Virus record (IMG/VR): IMGVR_UViG_3300042289_001789
Span: 1 to 36,256 of that record
Direction: 5' to 3' (one strand)
Source of the DNA: a virus
Length of the DNA stretch: 36,256 bases
In this document: one piece after another, positions 7,506 through 15,139 of the stretch
Numbering within the stretch: the first letter of the stretch is position 1
Layout of the letters: each line of letters begins with the position of its first letter
Notes under the pieces: generated by a model
Seen by the model: only the letters and a program-made list of their open reading frames with translations
Told to the model about the DNA's origin: nothing
Databases searched by the model: none
Translations under genes and position numbers: made by a program

Positions 7506-8237
7506 TTGAACAAAAATTTCTTTATCACCGACGTAACCGCTTTTAGTTTCTAACGGAATTTCCTTATATTTCTTGAATCTGACGTAAGCATTATAATAGA
7601 AAGATTCATTACTACCAAATTGTAATTGAGGTTCCAAAACATCATACATTATATTTTCAATCTTGTTATGAAAATCATTATATTCTTCGATAATCTCCCT
7701 GAAAACACCAACATTTCTTTCGGTATCTAAATTTGGCATTACTTCATCTCCATCCATTTTTATTTCAATAATTTCTATGTAAACGATAAGTCCAACTCCA
7801 TCATCAAATTGAACTGCGCTTGAGATTTTTATTGGCGGATAAAACTTGGCTTTTATTTCAAAGTTGTGTTTATAATCTTTATCAGAAATAGAAAAAGTGT
7901 CTGTGTTTGCATTAAGATTTGCTAACTCAAATATTTTTACCACGTCTTCCCACGGTAGATAACTAGATTTTACATCCTTACCGTCAACTAAAACATCTAC
8001 GGAGATAGTAAACTGTTTTCCTATAGAATAAAAAAAGTCTCCAACAATATCCCCTATGTTTTCATAAATTTTTTCCAAAAGGTATGCACCACCTTTCACA
8101 GGTAAAATGGTGTTTACTACAAAGGTGAAATGATAGTCTTCGATATAAACATCCAAAAATTCGTATTCATATCCTTCATATTCAATAGTTTTTCCCTTGA
8201 ATTTTTTTTGAAGGTATTTGAGAACCTCTTCTTCCAT
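7488..8237 (-). CDS. Hypothetical protein, 249 aa
   Basis: Not recognised. The ATG at 8237 (MEEEVLKYLQKKFKGKTIEY) is preferred over a TTG two codons upstream: it lies 4 nt after TATTTATT and only 2 nt after the stop of the upstream gene. The protein is alpha/beta with long beta-rich stretches (YEYEFLDVYIEDYHFTFVVN, KQFTISVDVLVDGKDV, DGVGLIVYIEIIEIKMDG) and a helical C-terminal third (FREIIEEYNDFHNKIENIMY). No signal peptide or membrane segment. The promoter element suggests a late gene, so a virion structural role is possible. Confidence 0.7.
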   Translation of the reverse strand: MEEEVLKYLQKKFKGKTIEYEGYEYEFLDVYIEDYHFTFVVNTILPVKGGAYLLEKIYENIGDIVGDFFYSIGKQFTISVDVLVDGKDVKSSYLPWEDVVKIFELANLNANTDTFSISDKDYKHNFEIKAKFYPPIKISSAVQFDDGVGLIVYIEIIEIKMDGDEVMPNLDTERNVGVFREIIEEYNDFHNKIENIMYDVLEPQLQFGSNESFYYNAYVRFKKYKEIPLETKSGYVGDKEIFVQLFNSL

Positions 8238-8239
8238 AA

Positions 8240-8674
8240 TCAATAAATACCACGGATTGGGATTGATAAACCTATCGCATATCGAAACTCTTCCATGTAA
8301 TTTATTCCAATAGAAAAATCAAAACCACGGTCAGTTTTAAGAATTGTTCTCAAAGGGTTAATTTTAATCCACAAATCCGGTTTTAGCGTAAGACTGTCTG
8401 AATATGATTGAATGAAAAAACCACCCATAACAGAAATTTTATTATCATAATTTAAGTTTATACCTGCTCGATTGATGATGGATATTGGAGTGGTATAAAT
8501 GTAAGGTTGAGGAAAGTTGGTAACAAAATATCCTCCCACATAAAATCCTAGTGGACTCCAATTCTTGTAAGTTAACAAAAGAGACTTCTGTTTGGGAATA
8601 TAAAGTAAGTCCGTTGTTTGTGAAAAACAGTTCATGGACAAAACCAAAAAAATTGAAATTAATGTTGTTTTCAT
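8240..8674 (-). CDS. Exported small protein, probable outer-membrane strand protein
   Basis: A 144-aa protein with a clear Bacteroidota signal peptide (MKTTLISIFLVLSMNCFSQ, cleavage after FSQ). The mature part alternates aromatic and polar residues (WSPLGFYVGGYFVTNF, KISVMGGFFIQSY, GFDFSIGINYMEEFRYAIGL), typical of beta strands in outer-membrane or periplasmic barrels. Upstream is a near-perfect host promoter (TTTG-N20-TATATTTG) only 4 nt from the ATG, so transcription may begin very close to the start codon. Function unknown; host-surface modification is possible. Confidence 0.7.
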   Translation of the reverse strand: MKTTLISIFLVLSMNCFSQTTDLLYIPKQKSLLLTYKNWSPLGFYVGGYFVTNFPQPYIYTTPISIINRAGINLNYDNKISVMGGFFIQSYSDSLTLKPDLWIKINPLRTILKTDRGFDFSIGINYMEEFRYAIGLSIPIRGIY

Positions 8675-8678
8675 TCCA

Positions 8679-8709
8679 CAAATATAGTATTTTTATATAA
8701 ATCAAACAA
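8679..8709 (-). promoter_or_regulatory. Bacteroidota-type promoter before the gene at 8674
   Basis: On the minus strand TTG (8707-8709), 20 nt spacer, TATATTTG (8679-8686). This matches the -33 TTG / -7 TAnnTTTG consensus of Bacteroidota housekeeping promoters. The -7 box lies 4 nt before the ATG, implying a leaderless or very short-leader mRNA. Confidence 0.55.
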
Positions 8710-8711
8710 AT

Positions 8712-8799
8712 GGAAGAGTAGCCAAGTGGTTGTACGGCAACTGACTTGAAATCAGTCATACGGGTGACCGTATCGTGGGTTCGAATCCTACCTCTTCCG
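8712..8799 (+). tRNA. tRNA-Ser (UGA anticodon)
   Basis: Acceptor GGAAGAG (8712-8718) pairs with CTCTTCC (8792-8798), discriminator G at 8799. The anticodon loop CTTGAAA gives anticodon TGA (reads UCA). A long variable arm (CATACGGGTGACCGTATCG) and T arm GTGGG-TTCGAAT-CCTAC complete a class II tRNA. CCA is not encoded. A terminator follows at once. UCA is a common codon in this AT-rich genome, which fits a phage-carried tRNA. Confidence 0.95.
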
Positions 8800-8802
8800 C
8801 AG

Positions 8803-8830
8803 AAAAAAGGTGAATAACTCACCTTTTTTT
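8803..8830 (+). terminator. Intrinsic terminator after tRNA-Ser
   Basis: AAAAAAGGTGA-ATAAC-TCACCTTTTTTT: a 5-bp GC-containing stem extended by A/T pairs and ended by a T run. Confidence 0.8.
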
Positions 8831-8878
8831 TATTTGACGATGAATTTTATTTCAACTATTTTTCAAAAAAACTCATTT

Positions 8879-9826
8879 ATGTCTCGATTAGATGAATTAA
8901 AAAAACAATATCCGGAACTCAATGTTACGATGTTTGATGTATTCAAAGCTATTGACCCTACAAGTTCATACAAATATTTCCCATTACTCTGTAAAATTTT
9001 TAGTAAAAGATGGAGAATTAATGAGCAATATCCAAAAGACCAAGTACCCAAAGTGATTATGGAATATAGAACCTTGCTTACTAATTTAGGTATTAACACC
9101 AAAGGTTTCAGTGAAAATCAAAATTATTTCGTGAGGTACTTGATGGATTTCTATCCAAATAGTCATTTCGAAACTTTGAGAGATTTTGTCTCTTTGATGG
9201 AAAATAAAAGAATTGACAACAATGATGTAACTTCTTACAGTACAATTGAGGACATCAGAAATGCGGTCTCCTTAGCAAGTATCAAAGAATTGAATCGTGA
9301 ATTAGAAGGTCAAGTGATAAAAGAATATGAAGATGAGAAATGGGTCATTGTTAGACCTCTCACATTTGCATCATCTGCGAGATACGGAGCGTCAACAAGA
9401 TGGTGCACCACTTATCAAACTGACAAACAATATTTCGAAAGATACTGGCGTCAAGGAATTTTAGTTTATTTTATAAACAAATACACGGGTTACAAGTTTG
9501 CAGGTTTCAAATCACTCAGTGAAAATGATATGAGTTTTTGGAATGCTGAAGATAGTAGAGTCGATTATTTAGATGTTGAAGCAGACGAGTACCTGTTTCC
9601 AATTGTTAGAAAAATATTCAAATCAAAAGATACAAATAAAAATTTGTGTAGTGATGAACTACAGGAAAAGGTTCATCAAGAGTGTTTAGGGGGAATGGAA
9701 TTAAAATGTCGTGTCGATGTACCAGAGCAGAGAGTCTATGTGGCTGAGGGGATAACATCAGAAATCCCTGAAATGACTTGGACAACAACAGTAACCTCAG
9801 AAATTTCTCCTCCTACTGTCAACTAA
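8879..9826 (+). CDS. Conserved phage protein of unknown function, 315 aa
   Basis: I choose the ATG at 8879 (MSRLDELKKQYPELNVTMFD); an ATG at 8840 would add 13 residues, and a GTG at 8810 falls in the tRNA terminator and is rejected. The recognisable part is near residues 165-205: a strand ending in VRPLTF, then SSARYGASTRWCTTY, then FERYWRQGILVYFINK. I know this Gly-Trp-Cys pattern from hypothetical proteins of several large phages; no function is established to my knowledge. The C-terminal 30 residues are Thr/Pro/Glu-rich and look flexible. Its stop abuts the next convergent gene with no gap. Confidence 0.75.
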   Translation: MSRLDELKKQYPELNVTMFDVFKAIDPTSSYKYFPLLCKIFSKRWRINEQYPKDQVPKVIMEYRTLLTNLGINTKGFSENQNYFVRYLMDFYPNSHFETLRDFVSLMENKRIDNNDVTSYSTIEDIRNAVSLASIKELNRELEGQVIKEYEDEKWVIVRPLTFASSARYGASTRWCTTYQTDKQYFERYWRQGILVYFINKYTGYKFAGFKSLSENDMSFWNAEDSRVDYLDVEADEYLFPIVRKIFKSKDTNKNLCSDELQEKVHQECLGGMELKCRVDVPEQRVYVAEGITSEIPEMTWTTTVTSEISPPTVN

Positions 9827-10090
9827 TCAAAATTCCTCGATTTCAACAATTAAATCAGAGTGACCTTTTATTACTCTGTGCCAAACAAATTTTGGAATAA
9901 AAATTTGTTCGGCAATTTGTAATTTGCTTGGCAAACTGTCATCCATTTGGAAAGACCATCCACCGGATTCCAAAACAGTTACTTTTCTATCCTTCAAATC
10001 TTGGTGCCATTTCAGTTCTTCGGAATCGATATTGGGACTAAATGTACGTAAAATTTTGCCGTCATTAATAGTCTGCTGATAGGGTTGCAT
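9827..10090 (-). CDS. Small cupin-like protein, 87 aa
   Basis: A single small jelly-roll domain. The recognisable pattern is LKWHQDLKDRKVTVLESGGW, FQMDDSLP and FIPKFVWHRVIKGHSDL: H29-x-D31 and H71 could bind a metal as in cupins. Very similar small proteins occur in marine and freshwater T4-like phages, where their function is unknown. No signal peptide. The start overlaps the end of the upstream gene by 26 nt, which suggests co-translation within the unit 11029-9827. Confidence 0.75.
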   Translation of the reverse strand: MQPYQQTINDGKILRTFSPNIDSEELKWHQDLKDRKVTVLESGGWSFQMDDSLPSKLQIAEQIFIPKFVWHRVIKGHSDLIVEIEEF

Positions 10091-10409
10091 TTTTGAAAAT
10101 TGGTCTTTTATTCCAATGTATCTTTATTGGGAAATTTATAGAAAGTGCTTTCATAAAATTTTTAATATCATCTTCCACATTACTCATAAACATAATGGCC
10201 CAAGGCCTGTTAGTGTGAGATTTTTTCATCATGGGTTCTGAATCTAAAAAAATATGAAATATTGGAGGTTGGTAACTCCCTTTTATAATGTCATAAAGGG
10301 TAAACTCTATCGGACCCATACCTTTTTCCTCAGTAATTTTACTATATCTTGTATTCAAAACAGAGTTGAAGTAATTCTGTAAATATGTTTTCAAAACTTC
10401 CAAATCCAT
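10065..10409 (-). CDS. Hypothetical protein, 114 aa
   Basis: Not recognised. The ATG at 10409 overlaps the upstream stop (TAATG); a TTG two codons earlier is less likely. The protein is alpha/beta: an N-terminal helix (LEVLKTYLQNYFNSVL), a central IEFTLYDIIKG, then PPIFHIFLDSEPMM and RPWAIMFMSNVEDDIKNFMKAL. No export signal or known motif. It sits between a probable capsid-associated gene and the cupin, in one overlapping unit. Confidence 0.65.
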   Translation of the reverse strand: MDLEVLKTYLQNYFNSVLNTRYSKITEEKGMGPIEFTLYDIIKGSYQPPIFHIFLDSEPMMKKSHTNRPWAIMFMSNVEDDIKNFMKALSINFPIKIHWNKRPIFKNATLSADY

Positions 10410-11029
10410 TACCAAGAATTTTTTGAGGACAAACCAAGTTGTTTAGCATATCTTCCTACATTACATGACCAATAACCCGCTGTGGTTCTATCTTTTTTTT
10501 GGTCACATTTGTGTCTAGCTCTGAAAGATTTTGCAGCCACTTTATTTCTATTTCTGACTCTAAGATTTGGGTCACCGAATGTTACCTTTTTTACTCCACC
10601 ACCGGGACTTTTCACATAGACCGCAAACTTTTTGGGACCACCTGGTGTTCTGAAGGGTTTGTTCAAATTTACTTTTTTACCTCTGTGTTCCGCTTCCTCA
10701 ATAATATCTTCTTCCTCTTCCACAATGTAAGGAGCATCCAAATAAACGATTTCACCACGGATTTTAACTCTTTGTCCTAAATCTGATTCAACCATTAGAG
10801 TATCCTCCTCATTCAACTCAATCTTACCTTCTTTCCACAAATTTCTCACTTCATTTACCAAGTCAAAATAACTTTTTGAATATACTCTGAAAATATTATT
10901 TGTTAGAGTTAAATCATTATCAATGTGATATTGTAAGGACTCTGAAATTTCAGTATTCTCTTTTAAAATAAGAGATTTATCTAAGTGTTCTTCCAATGCC
11001 TCTTTTATCAAGTCTCGTAAATTTACCAT
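10409..11029 (-). CDS. Probable capsid-associated phage protein, 206 aa
   Basis: The N-terminus is an amphipathic leader (MVNLRDLIKEALEEHLDKS, then LILKENTE) of the kind found on T4-like internal head and core proteins. The C-terminal third (residues about 130-200) is a conserved module I know from many phages: KKFAVYVKSPGGGVKKVTFG, DPNLRVRNRNK, SFRARHKCDQKKD, then GYWSCNVGRYAKQLGL. Two Cys and one His there could bind zinc. A TATTTATT element lies 15 nt before the ATG. Proteins with this module are usually called hypothetical or structural; I infer a head or scaffold role. Confidence 0.75.
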   Translation of the reverse strand: MVNLRDLIKEALEEHLDKSLILKENTEISESLQYHIDNDLTLTNNIFRVYSKSYFDLVNEVRNLWKEGKIELNEEDTLMVESDLGQRVKIRGEIVYLDAPYIVEEEEDIIEEAEHRGKKVNLNKPFRTPGGPKKFAVYVKSPGGGVKKVTFGDPNLRVRNRNKVAAKSFRARHKCDQKKDRTTAGYWSCNVGRYAKQLGLSSKNSW

Positions 11030-11044
11030 GGCGTTGTCTTTGTA

Positions 11045-11052
11045 AATAAATA
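11045..11052 (-). promoter_or_regulatory. TATTTATT late-type element
   Basis: CTATTTATTTAC on the minus strand, 15 nt before the ATG at 11029. Confidence 0.5.
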
Positions 11053-11068
11053 GTTGTAATTTTGGATA

Positions 11069-11257
11069 ATGAAAACATTAACGGGTATACTTTTGCTATC
11101 AGTGAGAGTATTTTGTATGGTAAAAATTCTAATTTGGCTTTTCCAACAAAATTACTCTACAAATCATCCAATTTCAGAAATTCAACAATATCTCGTTTAT
11201 CTCCTTTTGGATATTTGGATTGTAATTTCTTCAAAACAATTCAACGAGGAAAATTAA
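11069..11257 (+). CDS. Small membrane protein, 62 aa
   Basis: This frame fills exactly the gap between two minus-strand genes: it begins 40 nt after the start at 11029 and ends sharing 4 nt (TTAA) with the stop of the PPK2 gene, the same tail-to-tail arrangement seen at thyA. It encodes two hydrophobic segments (LTGILLLSVRVF with MVKILIWLF, and YLVYLLLDIWIVIS) separated by a polar loop. No family recognised. An overlapping frame from 11062 (TTG start) is polar and looks spurious. Confidence 0.5.
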   Translation: MKTLTGILLLSVRVFCMVKILIWLFQQNYSTNHPISEIQQYLVYLLLDIWIVISSKQFNEEN

Positions 11258-12357
11258 GGTTTCAAAACAGCTAAAACTTCTGGGTATTCTACATCCAAAA
11301 CTTTCGTATTCTTCCCTTCATAAGGAATGTTTTGTAAAACGTATCTAATTGCGTTAAGTCCTGATATTCTTTTGTCTTCAGAGTCAATTACAACCCAAGG
11401 ATTGTTTACCGTTGAGGTCTTATCAAAAAGTTTTTCTTTGAATTCAGTGAACCTATCCCAAAGGTCTTGCATTTTTGCATCGTTTGGAGAATATTTCCAA
11501 TATTTCAAAGGTGATTTCTGACGAATATCAAATCTTCTTTTTTGAGTGTCTTTATCAATTGAAAACCATAATTTGAAAAGATAGTCTCCGTCTTTAACTA
11601 AATCATTTTCAAAGTCCTCAACATTTTCCATGAAATCAGCATATTCTTCAGGCGTTCCATATCCCATAACGGGCTCAACAAGTCCTCTATTATACCAACT
11701 ACGGTCAAAAAGATTGATTACTCCTGGTCTTATTTGTTTTCTGTATCTGTTCCACCAATCTTTTCTATCTTCTGGTGTTGGTACACCCAACGCAACCACA
11801 TTATAATATCTTGGGTTCAAGTTCTCAGTGAATTTTTTGATTGTAGAACCTTTACCCGCAGAGTCTCTTCCTTCGAAAACAACTATTACAGTTTTTCCAG
11901 TTTTTTTCAACCACTCCTGTAGTTTTAGTAACTCTACCTGAAGTTCATAAAGTTCTTTTTTATAAACTTTTTTTGGTATCAAGGAAGGCTCCTCAATTTC
12001 AAAACCATAATCTTCACTTTCAGGTTCAACACCATAACCATCTCTTTCTCTATATTTGAGAGATGTTAGAATTTTACCTAAGTAATCTTCAATATTCTTT
12101 TTTTTGTCACCTTTTTTCAAAAGTACTTTTCTCAATCCTCTATTCATCAAATCAAAATCTATAATTTGATTGTTTGCGTAGTCAGAAATATCAACCAACA
12201 TTTTCTCAATTTTGCCACCGTAGATTTTCAAAAATTGTAATGTTTCAACAACAGATTTGAGATTACGATTCATCTTTGGAGCTGAAGATTCTTCATCTTG
12301 TTCGTTCAAAATCCCCATGACCGATTTTATCCTATCTATTTCTGTCAATAACCGCAT
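11254..12357 (-). CDS. ppk2: Polyphosphate kinase 2 with capsid-targeting-like N-terminus
   Basis: The C-terminal 230 residues are a PPK2 domain, which uses polyphosphate to phosphorylate nucleotides (or the reverse). Walker A is GRDSAGKG (163-170), Walker B/lid is NLFDRSWYNRG (215-225), and the RKDWWNRYRKQI and KSPLKYWKYSP segments are typical. The first 130 residues are not part of the usual enzyme: the leader MRLLTEIDRIKSVMGILNEQ resembles the capsid-targeting motif on other genes here (LNE before Q as a possible prohead cleavage site), then a charged helical region. A TATTTATT element lies 15 nt before the ATG and a host-type TATCTTTG upstream of that, so both early and late expression are possible. 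Nucleotide supply or head-packaged kinase are both open. Confidence 0.93.
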   Translation of the reverse strand: MRLLTEIDRIKSVMGILNEQDEESSAPKMNRNLKSVVETLQFLKIYGGKIEKMLVDISDYANNQIIDFDLMNRGLRKVLLKKGDKKKNIEDYLGKILTSLKYRERDGYGVEPESEDYGFEIEEPSLIPKKVYKKELYELQVELLKLQEWLKKTGKTVIVVFEGRDSAGKGSTIKKFTENLNPRYYNVVALGVPTPEDRKDWWNRYRKQIRPGVINLFDRSWYNRGLVEPVMGYGTPEEYADFMENVEDFENDLVKDGDYLFKLWFSIDKDTQKRRFDIRQKSPLKYWKYSPNDAKMQDLWDRFTEFKEKLFDKTSTVNNPWVVIDSEDKRISGLNAIRYVLQNIPYEGKNTKVLDVEYPEVLAVLKP

Positions 12358-12372
12358 AAAAAATTAATTTAA

Positions 12373-12380
12373 AATAAATA
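12373..12380 (-). promoter_or_regulatory. TATTTATT late-type element before ppk2
   Basis: ATATTTATTTTA on the minus strand, 15 nt before the ATG at 12357. Confidence 0.5.
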
Positions 12381-12387
12381 TCGGGAA

Positions 12388-12416
12388 CAAAGATAAGATA
12401 TATTTATGAATACCAA
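12388..12416 (-). promoter_or_regulatory. Host-type promoter before ppk2
   Basis: On the minus strand TTG (12414-12416), 18-nt spacer, TATCTTTG (12388-12395). The spacer is one or two bases shorter than the others here. It lies 7 nt upstream of the late-type element, giving a tandem early/late arrangement. Confidence 0.4.
12401..12408 (+). promoter_or_regulatory. TATTTATG element before the exported-protein cluster
   Basis: ATATATTTATGAATAC on the plus strand, 22 nt before the ATG at 12431. It is the only promoter-like element I see for the seven-gene cluster. Confidence 0.4.
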
Positions 12417-12430
12417 GATACTACCGAAAA

Positions 12431-12922
12431 ATGAGAAAAATTTTCGTTACTTTATTATTGCTTTTTAGCACCCTTTTTTCTTATTCACAAGATAAAAAGG
12501 TTTGTATTTCATCTATTGAAAATAAAATCCAAATTGGACAAATGTTGGGTAATAGAAACCTAACATTTGGTTTCAAGAACATCTTACTTGAATACCTTCA
12601 AGACAGGGAGTTTCAACTAGTAGACAGTTGTAATTTATCTGAGAATAAATTGCAAATTGAATTGATTTTCTTTGATGTTCTTAACACCAAGACAGGATTT
12701 TCTGTAATTCATAAAGAAAATGATGAAACGGTTCTCAGAGTGAGAGCAAAACTTTTGGACTCAAAAGGAAAAAAAATAAAAGAAACGATAGTAACTGAAA
12801 AGTCTTCGGAAATTTCTATGTCTTCCCTGATAATTTCGGAAGGTGGTAAAATTAATCAACAATCCGTCTCTAATGTGATAAAAAAATCCTGTGAGACATT
12901 AATCAAAAATCTATTTGAATGA
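12431..12922 (+). CDS. Exported protein at head of CsgG-like cluster, 163 aa
   Basis: Bacteroidota signal peptide (MRKIFVTLLLLFSTLFSYSQ, cleavage after YSQ). The mature protein reads as alternating strands and helices (LTFGFKNILLEYLQDREFQL, LQIELIFFDVLNTKTGFSVI, TVLRVRAKLLDSKGKKIKET) and ends in a Ser- and Lys-rich helix (NVIKKSCETLIKNLFE). The helix-strand order, with a helix like FKNILLEYLQDREFQLVDS, recalls the periplasmic fold of CsgG-type curli-pore proteins, and a clearer CsgG relative is encoded at 15699. Family not certain. Its stop overlaps the next ATG by 4 nt, so it is the first gene of a coupled cluster. Confidence 0.7.
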   Translation: MRKIFVTLLLLFSTLFSYSQDKKVCISSIENKIQIGQMLGNRNLTFGFKNILLEYLQDREFQLVDSCNLSENKLQIELIFFDVLNTKTGFSVIHKENDETVLRVRAKLLDSKGKKIKETIVTEKSSEISMSSLIISEGGKINQQSVSNVIKKSCETLIKNLFE

Positions 12923-14823
12923 TGAAAAAATTATTGGCATTTATTTCATTATTGTCATTCCCATTTTTAGGTTTTTCACAAACACCAGAAATCGGTCACT
13001 TCCAACAATTGAAAACTGTAAGGAGAGGTGACACGTTAGATGTTGCTTGGTATTACAAACCAGCGACTGGTACGGATGTGAGAAGTTTTCAAGTGGACTG
13101 GCAATATAAAAAACGACTTTTTACACACATATCCACAACTGTTGACGCTGCGGTTAGTGGAAACGGTCCCGAAATTTCCTACAGAAGTTGGGATGATTAC
13201 AAATATCAATCCTACTCAAGTGGAAATTACACTTATGTGTCCGATACAAACTGGACTATAGCAAGAAACTATTTGGTTTTATCAAATGGTTCACAGGTTT
13301 CCTCTAATGGTTACATAATTCACAACAAATATAGAATTAACAACGTAATTCCAAACTTCGTATCAGATACTGTAACCCTTAATTGGGCAAGAATGTTCAA
13401 AGTTGACGGAACAACAATTGGAGACAACGTGGCGGTTTTGAATTATAACAAACTCGCAGTGAAATTACTTGGAAACCTTACAATTTCAGGTAAGGTTTGG
13501 CTTCCACCATCAGTGATTACAAGAGGTTGGGTTCCGACATTATATTGTTATGAAAATGCAACAGGAAATCTTGTTTCAACTACAGTTCCAGATATAAACA
13601 CAGGTTTATATGTTTTGGATAATATCGATGAAAACACAAGGTATAAAATCGAATTAAGATTCAATCCTGATAGTTTAGTTTCAATTAGAGACAATTCAGT
13701 TACTGTTACTGACGCAGTAAAAGCGTTCAACGAATTTGTAAACGCTGACATTTCTCAAACTTACCCTCGCACTCATTTACAAAATGGGTTGGCATATTTG
13801 ATTGCAGATATAAATTGGAACCAAAAGTTTGATGGTGGTGACCCTTATGGTATTTACGCTTCCGTTTCTGGACTTAGACCGATTGCAACAAATAACTTGA
13901 TTAAAGTTTTCACCAAAAACGAGTTTGATAGTTTGGCTTTAGGTACAAATCAGTGGTCAGATTGGACAACTTATACAAGTAGACAAAATTTCGTACTAGA
14001 TACGGTTCTTACTTCTAATTTGTCATTAGATTTGAAATATTATGTACAAGGAGATGTTGACAGAAGTCACTCTTCACCTGTTTATGACGCAAACGGGAAC
14101 CTTGTAAGAGGTCCTGTTTATACTGGAAGATATTCTGTTAATATTCCGAACTCATATTCTGTAGGTCAACCCATGTTTGTACCATTTAATGTATCCACAA
14201 ACGGACTAGTAAATTATGGATTACAATTCGAAATGAAATATGACCCAACAAAAGTTAGATTCGCAGAAATAATATCAAAAGTTCCGAATGAGTGGTTACA
14301 ATATGTAACTCATGATGACCAAAATGGAATCATCAGATTCGGTGGAATGAATAATCAAAAAAAGGGGGGGATAAGTGGTTTATCCACCCCCTTTAATTTA
14401 AAATTTACGCCAATTGACCCTTCGGAAGATATTTCTTCTTATGTTTTTGTTAGACAACTAATGGACGCCTCCAATTCTGAAGGTGAACATTTCAATATTG
14501 AATTAGCATCTGAAAGAATAGTTTTAACTTATAGAGCGGCAGGGCCAGTATTAGCCGTAACGAAGCCTATTGCAGAAATCAGACCAAATCCAAATTCGGG
14601 ACAATTTGAATTAACTGTTACATTTCCGAATAATTATTGGATGAAGGGTTATGTTTATGATTACAACGGAAGAAAGGTTTTGGATTTAGGAGATTTCAAA
14701 ACCGATGAGTTTACAAACGTAATCACAAGAGCCATTAACGCCAAAAATCTAGCACAAGGTAAATATTTGTTAGTGATGGCGAATAATAATGAAAGAATAA
14801 CTAAACCATTTGTAAAAATTTAA
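12919..14823 (+). CDS. T9SS-type secreted adhesin with cohesin- and dockerin-like parts
   Basis: A 634-aa exported protein. Signal peptide MMKKLLAFISLLSFPFLGFS. Residues about 190-382 form an Ig-like plus dockerin-like module (DINWNQKFDGGD, then GDVDRSHSS) shared with the lectin gene at 17897. Residues about 405-535 look cohesin-like (GLQFEMKYDPTKVRFAEI, NGIIRFGG). Residues 554-634 are a type A T9SS C-terminal domain: IRPNPNSGQFEL, GYVYDYNGRKVLDLG, AQGKYLLVM, KPFVKI. Known members are exported across the outer membrane by T9SS. The gene contains a dnaX-like slippery heptamer and hairpin at 14358-14394 that could give a truncated form without the T9SS domain. A T9SS cargo in a phage is unusual. 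Confidence 0.85.
   Translation: MMKKLLAFISLLSFPFLGFSQTPEIGHFQQLKTVRRGDTLDVAWYYKPATGTDVRSFQVDWQYKKRLFTHISTTVDAAVSGNGPEISYRSWDDYKYQSYSSGNYTYVSDTNWTIARNYLVLSNGSQVSSNGYIIHNKYRINNVIPNFVSDTVTLNWARMFKVDGTTIGDNVAVLNYNKLAVKLLGNLTISGKVWLPPSVITRGWVPTLYCYENATGNLVSTTVPDINTGLYVLDNIDENTRYKIELRFNPDSLVSIRDNSVTVTDAVKAFNEFVNADISQTYPRTHLQNGLAYLIADINWNQKFDGGDPYGIYASVSGLRPIATNNLIKVFTKNEFDSLALGTNQWSDWTTYTSRQNFVLDTVLTSNLSLDLKYYVQGDVDRSHSSPVYDANGNLVRGPVYTGRYSVNIPNSYSVGQPMFVPFNVSTNGLVNYGLQFEMKYDPTKVRFAEIISKVPNEWLQYVTHDDQNGIIRFGGMNNQKKGGISGLSTPFNLKFTPIDPSEDISSYVFVRQLMDASNSEGEHFNIELASERIVLTYRAAGPVLAVTKPIAEIRPNPNSGQFELTVTFPNNYWMKGYVYDYNGRKVLDLGDFKTDEFTNVITRAINAKNLAQGKYLLVMANNNERITKPFVKI
14358..14394 (+). promoter_or_regulatory. 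Candidate -1 frameshift site: A-AAA-AAG plus hairpin
   Basis: In the zero frame the bases CAA-AAA-AAG-GGG-GGG contain the heptamer A-AAA-AAG (14358-14364), the slippery sequence of Escherichia coli dnaX. A hairpin overlaps and follows it: AAAGGGGG pairs with CCCCCTTT and GGATAA with TTATCC around a 5-nt loop, one bulged A. A -1 shift would add GGDKWFIHPL and stop, removing residues 483-634. A7-G7 is also a possible transcriptional slippage site. Confidence 0.5.
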
Positions 14824-14827
14824 AACT

Positions 14828-15136
14828 ATGTCAGAAGAACAATTAGAACAAAATGATGGGTCTTGGTCAGGACTAAAGAAGACCATCGTAGGAACACTCG
14901 GAACTGTTGTTGCGGGTGGTGGCGTATGGCTAAGCACTTTGTTGTTTGGCGGTCATGAAGAAAAACAAGAACAAGCACCTCCTCCTCAACCAACAATCGT
15001 AATTAACAATTCTCAACAACAGCAAGCAGCACCTGAGAAAACTGTGATTATCAAAGAAAAAGCGTCGCAACCTGCTGCTAAACCAGCTGAACCTGCTCCA
15101 AAACCTAAACCTTTTTCAGAGGAACCAAAATGGTAA
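14828..15136 (+). CDS. Single-pass membrane protein with Pro/Ala/Gln-rich tail, 102 aa
   Basis: A short acidic N-terminus (MSEEQLEQNDGSWSGLKK) is followed by one hydrophobic segment (TIVGTLGTVVAGGGVWLSTLLF, residues 19-40) and then a low-complexity tail rich in Pro, Ala, Gln and Lys (EQAPPPQPTIVIN, PAAKPAEPAPKPKP). Such tails act as flexible spacers, as in TonB-like proteins, but no TonB domain follows. It lies 4 nt after the T9SS-cargo gene and 3 nt before the next gene. I infer an inner-membrane accessory of the exported-protein cluster. Confidence 0.7.
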   Translation: MSEEQLEQNDGSWSGLKKTIVGTLGTVVAGGGVWLSTLLFGGHEEKQEQAPPPQPTIVINNSQQQQAAPEKTVIIKEKASQPAAKPAEPAPKPKPFSEEPKW

Positions 15137-15139
15137 TTT

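Noticed and set aside
8445-8822. A 125-aa minus-strand frame with GRGRIRTHDTVTRMTDFKSV
   Set aside because: It is the reverse strand of tRNA-Ser, a well-known false protein, and it overlaps a real exported-protein gene in another frame.
8810-8878. GTG and ATG upstream starts for the 8879 gene
   Set aside because: The GTG lies in the tRNA terminator hairpin. The ATG at 8840 is possible but adds an atypical N-terminus.
10499-10780. Plus-strand 93-aa frame opposite the head-associated gene
   Set aside because: Shadow of a well-supported minus-strand gene; no coding features of its own.
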